Shown piece by piece: positions 1 through 5,419 of a stretch of DNA of 5,493 bases. The stretch comes from CAZFPT01 sp046541875. Its GTDB lineage: Bacteria; Planctomycetota; Phycisphaerae; SM23-33. Positions within the stretch are counted from its first letter, which is position 1. Every line of letters starts with the position of its first letter. The position numbers were made by a program, and so were the translations under genes. The notes under the pieces were generated by a model. The model made no database searches. It worked only from the letters and a program-made list of their open reading frames with translations, and was not told the origin of the DNA. Where the stretch lies: assembly GCA_046541875.1 (NCBI GenBank), contig JBKHCL010000158.1:1-5493 (forward strand). The letters are read 5' to 3'.

Positions 1-71
1 AGAACGCGGGCAAGAGCGACGAGTCCAGCGGCATCCTGGGGACCATCAAACGCAAACTCTCCGGCGAGTAG
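1..71 (+). CDS. C-terminal end of an unidentified protein (partial)
   Basis: An open frame enters from the left edge (first full codon at position 3) and ends at TAG 69-71. The visible 22 residues run NAGKSDESSGILG and then TIKRKLSGE. This is a polar, Ser/Gly-rich tail followed by a short basic stretch. Third codon positions are mostly G or C, as in the other genes of the window, which supports real coding. No domain can be recognised from so little sequence, so no function is given. The gene converges on the acetyltransferase gene that ends at 367. No clear terminator with a T-run follows the stop; only a short CCGGC/GCCGG pairing spans the stop codon (61-77). Confidence 0.6.
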   Translation, partial: NAGKSDESSGILGTIKRKLSGE

Positions 72-206
72 GGCCGGCGGACCACCGGGATCGAGCCCAG
101 CGATTCAAAACATGGAGATACGCTTTGCTGGCGTGAGTGTGTGGGTATCCGGATAACCGAGGTGGTTTGCCGGCGGAACGACTCCTGCAAACGGTTATAT
201 GCGTTC

Positions 207-219
207 TTTTCGTGGCATG
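207..219. repeat. Extra copy of the 13-bp repeat leader
   Basis: The 13 bases TTTTCGTGGCATG at 207-219 occur again exactly at 256-268, where they lead into the double-hairpin repeat. The copies are 49 bp apart. After the 13-mer the left copy diverges (TTCTATCC against GGCTTCCA). It therefore looks like a truncated repeat unit, or a boundary sequence duplicated when the element arrived. Chance identity of 13 bp at this distance is unlikely, but no mechanism is visible. Confidence 0.5.
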
Positions 220-225
220 TTCTAT

Positions 226-245
226 CCCTCACCTGACGGTGGGGG
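226..245. repeat. Hairpin with 8-bp stem
   Basis: CCCTCACC (226-233) can pair with GGTGGGGG (238-245) around the tetraloop TGAC, with one T-G wobble. On the plus strand five T's follow, but only about nine bases after the stem (255-259). It is therefore a poor match to an intrinsic terminator for the gene ending at 71. A terminator role is possible but weak; it may equally be part of the repeat cluster. Confidence 0.4.
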
Positions 246-260
246 CTTCATAGGTTTTTC

Positions 261-310
261 GTGGCATGGGCTTCCAGCCCATGTATACACGGCCTGGAAG
301 GCCATGCTAC
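261..310. repeat. 50-bp double-hairpin palindrome (dispersed-repeat type)
   Basis: The 50 bases form an inverted repeat centred on TGTATACA (282-289), with 21 of 25 mirrored positions pairing. Each half is also a hairpin of its own. The left half is CATGGGCT-TCC-AGCCCATG (265-283, 8-bp stem). The right half is GGCCT-GGA-AGGCC (291-303, 5-bp stem). Two of the four mismatches in the long palindrome (270 with 301, 278 with 293) form a G-C pair in the left hairpin and the swapped C-G pair in the right one, so local pairing is kept. This design resembles REP-like intergenic elements. From memory, its spurious translation (AWASSPC..GLEGHAT) recurs across planctomycete genomes, but I could not check this. 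Its position between convergent genes fits such elements. Confidence 0.7.
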
Positions 311-319
311 AACCGTAGG

Positions 320-339
320 GCCCGCAACTTGTTGCGGGC
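320..339. repeat. 9-bp inverted repeat
   Basis: GCCCGCAAC (320-328) and GTTGCGGGC (331-339) are perfect reverse complements separated by TT. The structure starts 10 bp after the double-hairpin element and lies 28 bp downstream of the acetyltransferase stop, read on the minus strand. No T-run follows on either strand, so it is not a standard intrinsic terminator, although it could still act as an end-protecting stem for the minus-strand transcript. It is probably another module of the same dispersed repeat. Confidence 0.6.
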
Positions 340-352
340 GGAACGAGACGCA

Positions 353-362
353 GGCTGCAGCC
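353..362. repeat. 10-bp perfect palindrome
   Basis: GGCTGCAGCC at 353-362 is a perfect palindrome lying 4 bp beyond the acetyltransferase stop codon. With the inverted repeat at 320-339 and the double hairpin at 261-310 it makes a run of palindromic modules over about 100 bp. It is short enough to occur by chance in GC-rich DNA, so the call depends on its neighbours. Confidence 0.4.
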
Positions 363-366
363 ACAC

Positions 367-939
367 TTACCACGCCGGGCCCTGGAGGTCGACCGGGCCC
401 ATCGGCCAGGGGCGATCGGCGGGATAGTGCAGAACCACGTCGTCCCACCAGGGGTTGGCGGCGGGGTCCTCGGCGCGGGAGTTGGTCCAGGGGTTTTCGA
501 CGACGGCGGCGTGGAGCTTCTCGTAGAACGGCTGAACCGGGTGCGACGTCTGGAACAGGGCGTGGGTGGGCGCACCGGCGTCGACGGGTTTAAAGGCGGC
601 CTGCACCACCGCCCGCGCCAGGCCCTTGTGGCGGAAATCCGGATCGGTGCAGACCCCGGCCAGGGCAAGCACGACCAGTGGCTCATCGGCGATGATGATC
701 TCCCGGGTGAACGTCTCGGCCTGGGCGAGATGTCGGCCCGACTCGTCGCGCACCACGTGGAACGACAGGTTCGGCCGACCGGGCCAGCCGGCGGCAAGCT
801 GCTCGCTGATCCAGGCGATCCGCTGATCCCGCGTTCGCCGGGGTTTGGGGAAGGCCCGGTGGTGGCAGGTCACACTGGCTTCGACGATTTCGGGCGTGAC
901 ATCGGCGAGGGCGAAGCGTTCCACGACAGGTTGGCTCAT
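367..939 (-). CDS. GNAT-family N-acetyltransferase
   Basis: The gene encodes 190 residues, normal for a single-domain GNAT enzyme, which transfers the acetyl group of acetyl-CoA to an amine. The central part fits the fold. A hydrophobic strand LVVLALAGVCTDPDF (88-102) leads into the acetyl-CoA pyrophosphate loop RHKGLA (103-108; family pattern R/Q-x-x-G-x-G/A) and helix RAVVQAAF (109-116). The segment QPFYEKLHA (136-144) matches the conserved FY-x-x-x-G/H-F region near the end of GNAT domains. The C-terminus is Trp/Pro-rich (NPWWDD at 162-167, ending GPVDLQGPAW). The substrate cannot be told: it could be a protein N-terminus, an aminoglycoside-like amine or a metabolite. The start is set by GGAG (949-952) nine bases upstream of ATG. 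The gene is divergent from the moxR operon and has its own likely promoter, so a shared function is not implied. The enzyme is predicted to be cytoplasmic. Confidence 0.85.
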   Translation of the reverse strand: MSQPVVERFALADVTPEIVEASVTCHHRAFPKPRRTRDQRIAWISEQLAAGWPGRPNLSFHVVRDESGRHLAQAETFTREIIIADEPLVVLALAGVCTDPDFRHKGLARAVVQAAFKPVDAGAPTHALFQTSHPVQPFYEKLHAAVVENPWTNSRAEDPAANPWWDDVVLHYPADRPWPMGPVDLQGPAW

Positions 940-948
940 TGGCAGGTT

Positions 949-952
949 CTCC
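949..952 (-). promoter_or_regulatory. Ribosome binding site of the acetyltransferase gene
   Basis: On the minus strand GGAG lies nine bases before ATG (937-939). It supports the start at 939 over internal starts. Confidence 0.6.
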
Positions 953-969
953 GGTGGGGTGCAGCGGGT

Positions 970-997
970 ATTGTCCTGCCGGCCGGGCCGGCGTCAA
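970..997 (-). promoter_or_regulatory. Sigma70-like promoter for the acetyltransferase gene
   Basis: On the minus strand a -35 box TTGACG (992-997, five of six matches to TTGACA) is followed after 16 bp by GACAAT (970-975, four of six matches to TATAAT). Transcription would start near 962-964, giving a short leader of about 24 bases that contains the GGAG ribosome binding site. The match is good for such GC-rich DNA. A very GC-rich spacer occupied by a palindrome suggests the promoter may be regulated. Confidence 0.5.
978..992. promoter_or_regulatory. Possible operator palindrome in the promoter spacer
   Basis: GCCGGCC (978-984) and GGCCGGC (986-992) are perfect inverted repeats separated by a single G. 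They almost exactly fill the gap between the predicted -35 and -10 boxes of the acetyltransferase promoter. A protein bound there would block or distort the promoter. In GC-rich DNA a GGCC/GCCGGC palindrome can arise by chance, so the operator role is inference from position only. Confidence 0.35.
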
Positions 998-1118
998 GGG
1001 ATCTTCCGGGCCGGGCAAGGTTGCTTTCGTGGCGTGGCTGGGTCGGGTACCATGGACCGGTGACCCGGCGGGGTCGGCAAGCAAGCCGGCGTGGCGGGAT
1101 TTCTTGGATGCGGCAGGC

Positions 1119-1124
1119 GGGAGA
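1119..1124 (+). promoter_or_regulatory. Ribosome binding site that decides the MoxR start
   Basis: GGGAGA ends seven bases before the ATG at 1132, an ideal arrangement. The alternative in-frame ATG at 1108 has only a weak GCGGGA before it. A protein begun at 1132 also has the length usual for MoxR ATPases. I see no convincing promoter for this operon in 940-1118. Confidence 0.7.
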
Positions 1125-1131
1125 ATTGCGG

Positions 1132-2079
1132 ATGGATCCGGACACTTCGGCGACACAGCAGCAACTGGCAGCCTTGCGGGCGAACCTCGCGAAGGTCATC
1201 TACGGCAAGAGCGAAGCGATCGACATTCTGACCATCTCGCTGCTGGCGGGCGGGTCGGTGCTCATGGAAGACGTCCCCGGCGTGGGCAAGACAACGCTGG
1301 CCAAGGCGCTGGCGTCCAGTCTCGACGCGGTATTCCATCGCATCCAGTTCACGCCCGACCTCCTGCCGGCAGACATCCTCGGTTCCAGCGTCTACAACCC
1401 CCAGGGCGGGACGTTCACCTTCCGCCGCGGGCCGATCTTCTGCAACATTCTGTTGGCCGACGAGATCAACCGCGCCTCGCCGCGGACGCAGTCGGCCCTG
1501 CTGGAGGCGATGAACGAACAGCAGGTGAGCATCGAGGGCACGCGGCATGCCCTGCCCTGCCCGTTCCTGGTGCTGGCGACGCAGAACCCCGTCGACGCGC
1601 ACGGGACCTATCCGCTGCCCGAGGCGCAGCTGGACCGGTTCCTGGTGATGCTGGACCTGGGCTACCCCGACGCCGACGTGGAGGCCGACATCCTCCGCTC
1701 GCATGCGCGGCGACATCCGCTTGAGGATCTCCAGCCGGTCATGGACCAGCACCTCGTTCGCGAGCTCCAGCAGCGGGTCCAGCAGGTGACGCTGGATGAG
1801 AGCATTACCGACTACATCGTCGCGCTGGTGCAGGCCACCCGGAACGAGGGTCGGCTGAAGCTGGGCGTAAGTCCGCGCGGTTCGCTCATGCTCGGCCGGG
1901 CGTCCCAGGCGGCGGCGTTTGCCGACGGGCGCGAGTTCGTCCTGCCCGACGATGTGCAGCGCCTCGCGCCGTACGTGCTGGCCCACCGCGTGATCCTGAC
2001 CTCCAGGAGCAAGTACGACGGCACGAGCAAAACCGAGGTGATCCGCAACATCCTCTCCGAGGTGAAGGTTCCCACATGA
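1132..2079 (+). CDS. moxR: MoxR-family AAA+ ATPase
   Basis: This is a cytoplasmic AAA+ ATPase of 315 residues, the usual MoxR length (about 310-330). The family is thought to act as ATP-driven chaperones for the assembly or activation of partner proteins, often VWA-domain or DUF58 proteins. Visible motifs in order: Walker A EDVPGVGKTT (46-55), Walker B ILLADEINRA (106-115, catalytic D110-E111), sensor 1 LATQNP (148-153, N152), the GTYPLPEAQLDRF block (158-170), and sensor 2 in VSPRG (246-250). All nucleotide-binding residues appear intact, so it should be active. The frame is open far upstream, to 427, across the opposite strand of the acetyltransferase gene. That extension is rejected because the ribosome binding site and family length favour 1132. 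It is the first gene of a three-gene operon and overlaps the DUF58 gene by 4 bp (ATGA, 2076-2079), which implies coupled translation. The symbol denotes the family and not a proven methanol-oxidation role. Confidence 0.95.
   Translation: MDPDTSATQQQLAALRANLAKVIYGKSEAIDILTISLLAGGSVLMEDVPGVGKTTLAKALASSLDAVFHRIQFTPDLLPADILGSSVYNPQGGTFTFRRGPIFCNILLADEINRASPRTQSALLEAMNEQQVSIEGTRHALPCPFLVLATQNPVDAHGTYPLPEAQLDRFLVMLDLGYPDADVEADILRSHARRHPLEDLQPVMDQHLVRELQQRVQQVTLDESITDYIVALVQATRNEGRLKLGVSPRGSLMLGRASQAAAFADGREFVLPDDVQRLAPYVLAHRVILTSRSKYDGTSKTEVIRNILSEVKVPT
2059..2068 (+). promoter_or_regulatory. Ribosome binding site of the DUF58 gene
   Basis: The purine-rich sequence GAGGTGAAGG lies inside the end of the MoxR gene, seven bases before the overlapping ATG at 2076. 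It supports a start at the ATGA overlap. Confidence 0.65.
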
Positions 2080-3335
2080 CCAGGCGCCGCCGGCGCAACA
2101 CGAAGCGACGGGTCTCCAGCCGGGAGTTCATCCGCTTCCGGATGACCGAGTCCGGTCGTCTGCTGGCGCTGGGGACCATCGCGACGGTGATGCTCGGATC
2201 GCTCACGCTGGACATCCCGATTTTCCACCTGTGCACGGGGCTGATGGTGCTGTTCGTGGTGGCGGCGGCTGTGGGGTTTGCGTACTGGCCTCGCTGCGCG
2301 GTCCTGGGCGGGTTCGAGGGCAAAGCCGTCGCCGGCGAGCCGGTGTGGGGTCATTACACGGTGCGGAATCGCTGGGGTCTGCCGGCGTATGACGTGTCGG
2401 TGGGGCTGTTCGACCTGCCGCGCGAGATCGAGGTCATCGAGCACGCGCCGACGGCGCATCGCCTGGCGGGAAAGGAATCGGTCCGTCTGGCGATGGCGAT
2501 TCGTCCCCTGCGTCGCGGGCTGTACACGCTGGATGGGTTGCGGGTGTACTCGACGTTCCCCTTCAACCTGTTTCGCACGGGCCCCGCGGTGGATCGGCGG
2601 GAGAGCCTGCTGGTGCTGCCCAGATTCCATCCCCTGCACACGGTGGACGTTCCGGTCGGCACGCGATACCAGCCCGGCGGGATCGCCCTGACCAGCCACG
2701 TGGGCGAGTCGCCCGAGTACATCGGCAATCGCGACTATCGCCCGGGCGATCCGTTCCGGCGGATCGAGCCTCGCGCGTGGGCCCGGCTGGGAACGCCGGT
2801 GGTCCGCGAGTACCAGGAGGAGTACTACTGCCGCGTCGCTGTGGTGCTGGATACGTTCATCCCTCCGCGGCGGGGCAAACCCAAACCCACCGGATTCGCC
2901 GATCTCGAAGCGGGCGTCAGCCTGGCCGCAGCCGTGGCCGACGCGATGAGCCGGGGCGAGTACATCATCGACTTCTTCGCGGCCGGTCCGGATCTGTACG
3001 TCTTCCGCAGCGGACGTCATACCGCGCTGCTGGAGAACATGCTGGAGATTCTCGCTTCGGTCGATGAATGTCGCACCAACCCCTTCGAGGCCGTCACCCC
3101 GGCGTTGAGCGAAGAGCTCGCGACCGTCTCGGCTGTGATTTTCGTGCTGCTGGACTGGGACGACTCCCGCCGCCGGCTCGTGCGGGCCGCCGTCGAGGCG
3201 GGGTGTTCGGCGCGGGTGGCCATCGTACGCGAGGGTGAGACTTCCCTGTCGTATGCCGAGGACGAGGCATGGACGGGCCCGGTGGTCCAGGTTACGCCCA
3301 GGCAGGTGCGGGCAGGGGGGATGGATCGCCTATGA
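2076..3335 (+). CDS. DUF58 membrane protein with VWA-like domain
   Basis: This 419-residue protein has the layout of DUF58 proteins. A basic N-terminus (MTRRRRRNTKRR) precedes two membrane helices (about 28-46 and 49-72), then a beta-rich region (about 75-200). The DUF58 signature EYIGNRDYRPGDPFRRI (214-230) continues through AWARLG (234-239) and PVVREYQEE (241-249). It is followed by a strand CRVAVVLDT (252-260) that begins a VWA-like fold. A later strand AVIFVLLDWDD (about 353-363) fits the same fold. The role is probably as membrane-bound client or partner of the MoxR ATPase; the biochemical function of DUF58 is not established. One oddity: the usual I-x-W-x-x-x-A-R reads I-E-P-R-A-W-A-R, so the first Trp is Pro (P232). 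It overlaps the MoxR gene upstream and the transglutaminase gene downstream by 4 bp each, so the three products are probably made together. Confidence 0.9.
   Translation: MTRRRRRNTKRRVSSREFIRFRMTESGRLLALGTIATVMLGSLTLDIPIFHLCTGLMVLFVVAAAVGFAYWPRCAVLGGFEGKAVAGEPVWGHYTVRNRWGLPAYDVSVGLFDLPREIEVIEHAPTAHRLAGKESVRLAMAIRPLRRGLYTLDGLRVYSTFPFNLFRTGPAVDRRESLLVLPRFHPLHTVDVPVGTRYQPGGIALTSHVGESPEYIGNRDYRPGDPFRRIEPRAWARLGTPVVREYQEEYYCRVAVVLDTFIPPRRGKPKPTGFADLEAGVSLAAAVADAMSRGEYIIDFFAAGPDLYVFRSGRHTALLENMLEILASVDECRTNPFEAVTPALSEELATVSAVIFVLLDWDDSRRRLVRAAVEAGCSARVAIVREGETSLSYAEDEAWTGPVVQVTPRQVRAGGMDRL
3314..3321 (+). promoter_or_regulatory. Ribosome binding site of the transglutaminase gene
   Basis: AGGGGGGA lies ten bases before ATG 3332, within the end of the DUF58 gene. 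It supports the start at 3332 over an in-frame ATG at 3269, which would add 21 Gly/Pro-rich residues before the first membrane helix and would lie deep inside the DUF58 gene. Confidence 0.55.
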
Positions 3336-5401
3336 AACGCCGCTCGATAGCGTGGTTGCTGCTGGCGCTGTCGGCCCTGGCGATGGCGCTGACCGGCAGG
3401 GAGTGGGTCTACCCCACACTCGTGGTGCTCGTGGCGGCCGCCGGCGTGTCGGGTGGACGTCAGTGGTCGATGCGCCCCATCCGCAAGGCGATCGTCTTTC
3501 TGCTGATCGGGATGCTCTTCTCGCTGAAGTGGCGGTTCGCGCCCTACGAAGGCGACGAGGTCAGCGGGTTCGTGATGTATTCGTTCATCCGGGCCGGGGC
3601 ACAGTTCCTGCTGGCGGCGATGACGGCGATGTTCTTCATCCGCCACGAGGACGGGTTCCCGGCGTCGTTCATGCTTCTGGGGCTGATGGTGTTGCTCTGC
3701 GCGGGCGACGTCTTGCTTCGGCCTCGCGAGGAGTTGGCCTACCAGGTGCTCGCCCTGGCGTACATCGCCACGTCGGTGCGGTTCGCGATGTCCGCCCGTC
3801 GACCGGCGCGGACCATGCACCGCTCCCGAATGCGGGGGGTTCTTGCGTTTCTGGTTCTGGGCGTGGTGTTGATGGGCTCCTACACCGCCAGCCGGACGTT
3901 GAAAGAACACGAGCGCGAGGCGTCGTTGTGGCTGGCGAAGTTTCGCCTTCCCCAGGCGCCTCCGTCGGTGGGTTTCTCCCGGCAGGCGAAGCTGGAAAGC
4001 ATCAAACGTATCCAGACCGACGCCCCGGACGAGATCGCCCTGCGCGTCCGGTCCGATCGCGCGCCGGGCTACCTCCGCGGTGCGGCGTTCGACAGGTTCC
4101 ACGCCTCACGATGGGAGCCCATCAAGAAGTTCGTCACGCGCCGACCCGCCCGGGACGACCCGAACCTGCCCGGTAGAGGAAACGTGTACTACCTTCGCTA
4201 CGGGCAGGCCGACGAACGACGTGTGATGGACATTTGGCCGTCGTCGGCGATCGAGGAAGGGGTGTTCCTTCCCGCCAACGCGACCAGGCTGCGCCTGCCG
4301 GTCGAGCAGATCTCCGTCGATCGCCATCGCATCGTCGAGTCGGCCGATCTGCCCGCCGGCGTGAACTACCACGTCGAGACGGCCGAGGATATCCAGCAGG
4401 GGAGGAAACTGGGCACCGTCTTCAAGGGACAATGTCTGCAGGTTCCTTTGAACCTGGCCCCGGGGGTTTGGGATCTGGCCGAGCGGATTTTCGCCGACGC
4501 CGAGACCCCGCGTGAGAAGATGACCGCCGTCGTGCGGTACTTCCGGGAGAACTACGAATACCGCCTGGGGATCGACGTGCCCATGGACGCCGACCCGCTG
4601 ACCTACTTCCTGCTGCACCAGCCTCCCGCTCATTGCGAGTATTTCGCCTCGGGGGCCGTCATCCTGCTTCGTCTCGGGGGCGTGCCCGCCCGGTACGTTA
4701 CCGGCTTCGTAGCCGAGGAGGAATCGCCGTTCGGCGACTATTGGCTGGCGCGCCACCGCGACGCCCACGCCTGGGTCGAGGCGTGGGACGCCGAGAAAAG
4801 GCAGTGGGTGCTCGTCGAGCCGACCCCGCCGTCGGGTCAGCCCTCGCCCCAGCCTGGAGGCTGGTGGGCCTATCTGTGGGACTACGCGCGGTTCCTGTGG
4901 CGTCGGGTGCAGGCGGCCGTCTCCGAAAAGGGAATCTCAGGACTGCTCGGGTGGGTCGCGCATGGTCTGCGATGGCTGGGCGTGGCGCTGCTGACGACCG
5001 TTCCCGGGTGGATCGCGATGGCGCTGGCGGCGCTGCTGGTGTGGCGGCGCACGTCCCGCTGGCTGGCCGCCCGGTCGGCCGACCGCCCCGACGACCCGCT
5101 CCTGCGCAGCCTGCATGAGCTTCTGGGACGCATGGACCGCCTGGTGATCCGCTGCTCGGGAGGTTCGCTCAAACGCCGCCCCGGGGAGACGCTGCATGCC
5201 TTCGCCCGTCGGCTGCGGAAGCGTCAGCCGCTGGCCCCGCTGGCGGAGTGGTACGAGTCCTACGCCGCTGTCCGCTACAGCCCCGAGCGGTCCGAGCGAC
5301 AACTGGACCTCCTGCGGAACCAACAGAACCAATGGAAACGAACAGCCCCCCGACTTCGAACGTCTATGAAAGAAGCAACCAAACGAAAGGGAGACACATG
5401 A
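3332..5401 (+). CDS. Membrane transglutaminase-like protein with DUF4129-like C-terminus
   Basis: A 689-residue protein of the TgpA type. After a basic start (MKRR) come seven hydrophobic segments (about 6-21, 25-42, 53-67, 80-103, 109-129, 135-153, 168-186). A long, presumably extracytoplasmic region (190-410) leads to a transglutaminase-like core (about 411-500). The core shows AHCEYFASGAVILLRLGGVP around Cys435, DAHAWVEAW with His479, and WVLVEPTPP with Glu496. Cys-His-Asp is the expected triad; here Glu takes the Asp place. Another membrane helix (about 545-572) precedes a cytoplasmic tail resembling DUF4129 (about 590-660: PGETLHAFARRL, then WYESYAAVRYSPE). The domain could act as a cysteine protease, amidase or cross-linking enzyme on envelope protein or peptidoglycan; the substrate is unknown. 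The gene overlaps DUF58 by 4 bp (ATGA 3332-3335). Its length is near that of other TgpA-like proteins. I am sure of the family but not of the activity. Confidence 0.92.
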   Translation: MKRRSIAWLLLALSALAMALTGREWVYPTLVVLVAAAGVSGGRQWSMRPIRKAIVFLLIGMLFSLKWRFAPYEGDEVSGFVMYSFIRAGAQFLLAAMTAMFFIRHEDGFPASFMLLGLMVLLCAGDVLLRPREELAYQVLALAYIATSVRFAMSARRPARTMHRSRMRGVLAFLVLGVVLMGSYTASRTLKEHEREASLWLAKFRLPQAPPSVGFSRQAKLESIKRIQTDAPDEIALRVRSDRAPGYLRGAAFDRFHASRWEPIKKFVTRRPARDDPNLPGRGNVYYLRYGQADERRVMDIWPSSAIEEGVFLPANATRLRLPVEQISVDRHRIVESADLPAGVNYHVETAEDIQQGRKLGTVFKGQCLQVPLNLAPGVWDLAERIFADAETPREKMTAVVRYFRENYEYRLGIDVPMDADPLTYFLLHQPPAHCEYFASGAVILLRLGGVPARYVTGFVAEEESPFGDYWLARHRDAHAWVEAWDAEKRQWVLVEPTPPSGQPSPQPGGWWAYLWDYARFLWRRVQAAVSEKGISGLLGWVAHGLRWLGVALLTTVPGWIAMALAALLVWRRTSRWLAARSADRPDDPLLRSLHELLGRMDRLVIRCSGGSLKRRPGETLHAFARRLRKRQPLAPLAEWYESYAAVRYSPERSERQLDLLRNQQNQWKRTAPRLRTSMKEATKRKGDT

Positions 5402-5419
5402 GGAAGATCGCGGCCGGTG

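Larger units (their letters stand above)
72..366. other. Convergent intergenic spacer rich in inverted repeats
   Basis: This 295-bp stretch lies between two converging gene ends. Short open frames cross it, including one reading AWASSPCIHGLEGHAT, but they are by-products of the palindromic repeat. They have no convincing ribosome binding site or codon use. From left to right it holds: a 10-bp perfect palindrome TATCCGGATA (146-155), a 13-bp sequence also found at the start of the main repeat (207-219), a hairpin (226-245), the 50-bp double-hairpin palindrome (261-310), a 9-bp inverted repeat (320-339) and a 10-bp palindrome (353-362). About 72-140 shows nothing I can name. Confidence 0.7.

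Noticed and set aside
146..155. TATCCGGATA as an operator
   Set aside because: A perfect 10-bp palindrome, but it lies between converging genes with no promoter in sight, so a regulatory role has no support.
112..156. 14-codon frame MEIRFAGVSVWVSG in the left intergenic region
   Set aside because: No clear ribosome binding site, no downstream gene on the same strand to regulate, and the length is within chance.
261..593. 110-codon plus-strand frame starting AWASSPCIHGLEGHAT
   Set aside because: Its start is the double-hairpin repeat and the rest is antisense to the acetyltransferase. It is a repeat-derived false gene.
1021..1053. Possible promoter TTGCTT...TACCAT for the MoxR operon
   Set aside because: The spacing is 21 bp, too long for a sigma70 promoter, and at normal spacing no -10-like sequence is present.
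1040..1066. GGGTC/GACCC inverted repeat upstream of MoxR
   Set aside because: Only five bases per arm with a 17-bp gap, expected by chance in GC-rich sequence.
427..1131. Upstream extension of the MoxR frame by 235 codons
   Set aside because: It lies on the opposite strand of the acetyltransferase gene and of its promoter. The strong GGGAGA site and normal family length place the start at 1132.
1812..3020. 402-codon open frame on the minus strand
   Set aside because: Antisense to the MoxR and DUF58 genes, whose motifs are unmistakable. It is Arg/His/Gln-rich, as expected of a shadow frame in GC-rich DNA.
3017..4102. 361-codon open frame on the minus strand
   Set aside because: Antisense to the DUF58 and transglutaminase genes, low-complexity Arg/His/Gln composition and no recognisable domain.
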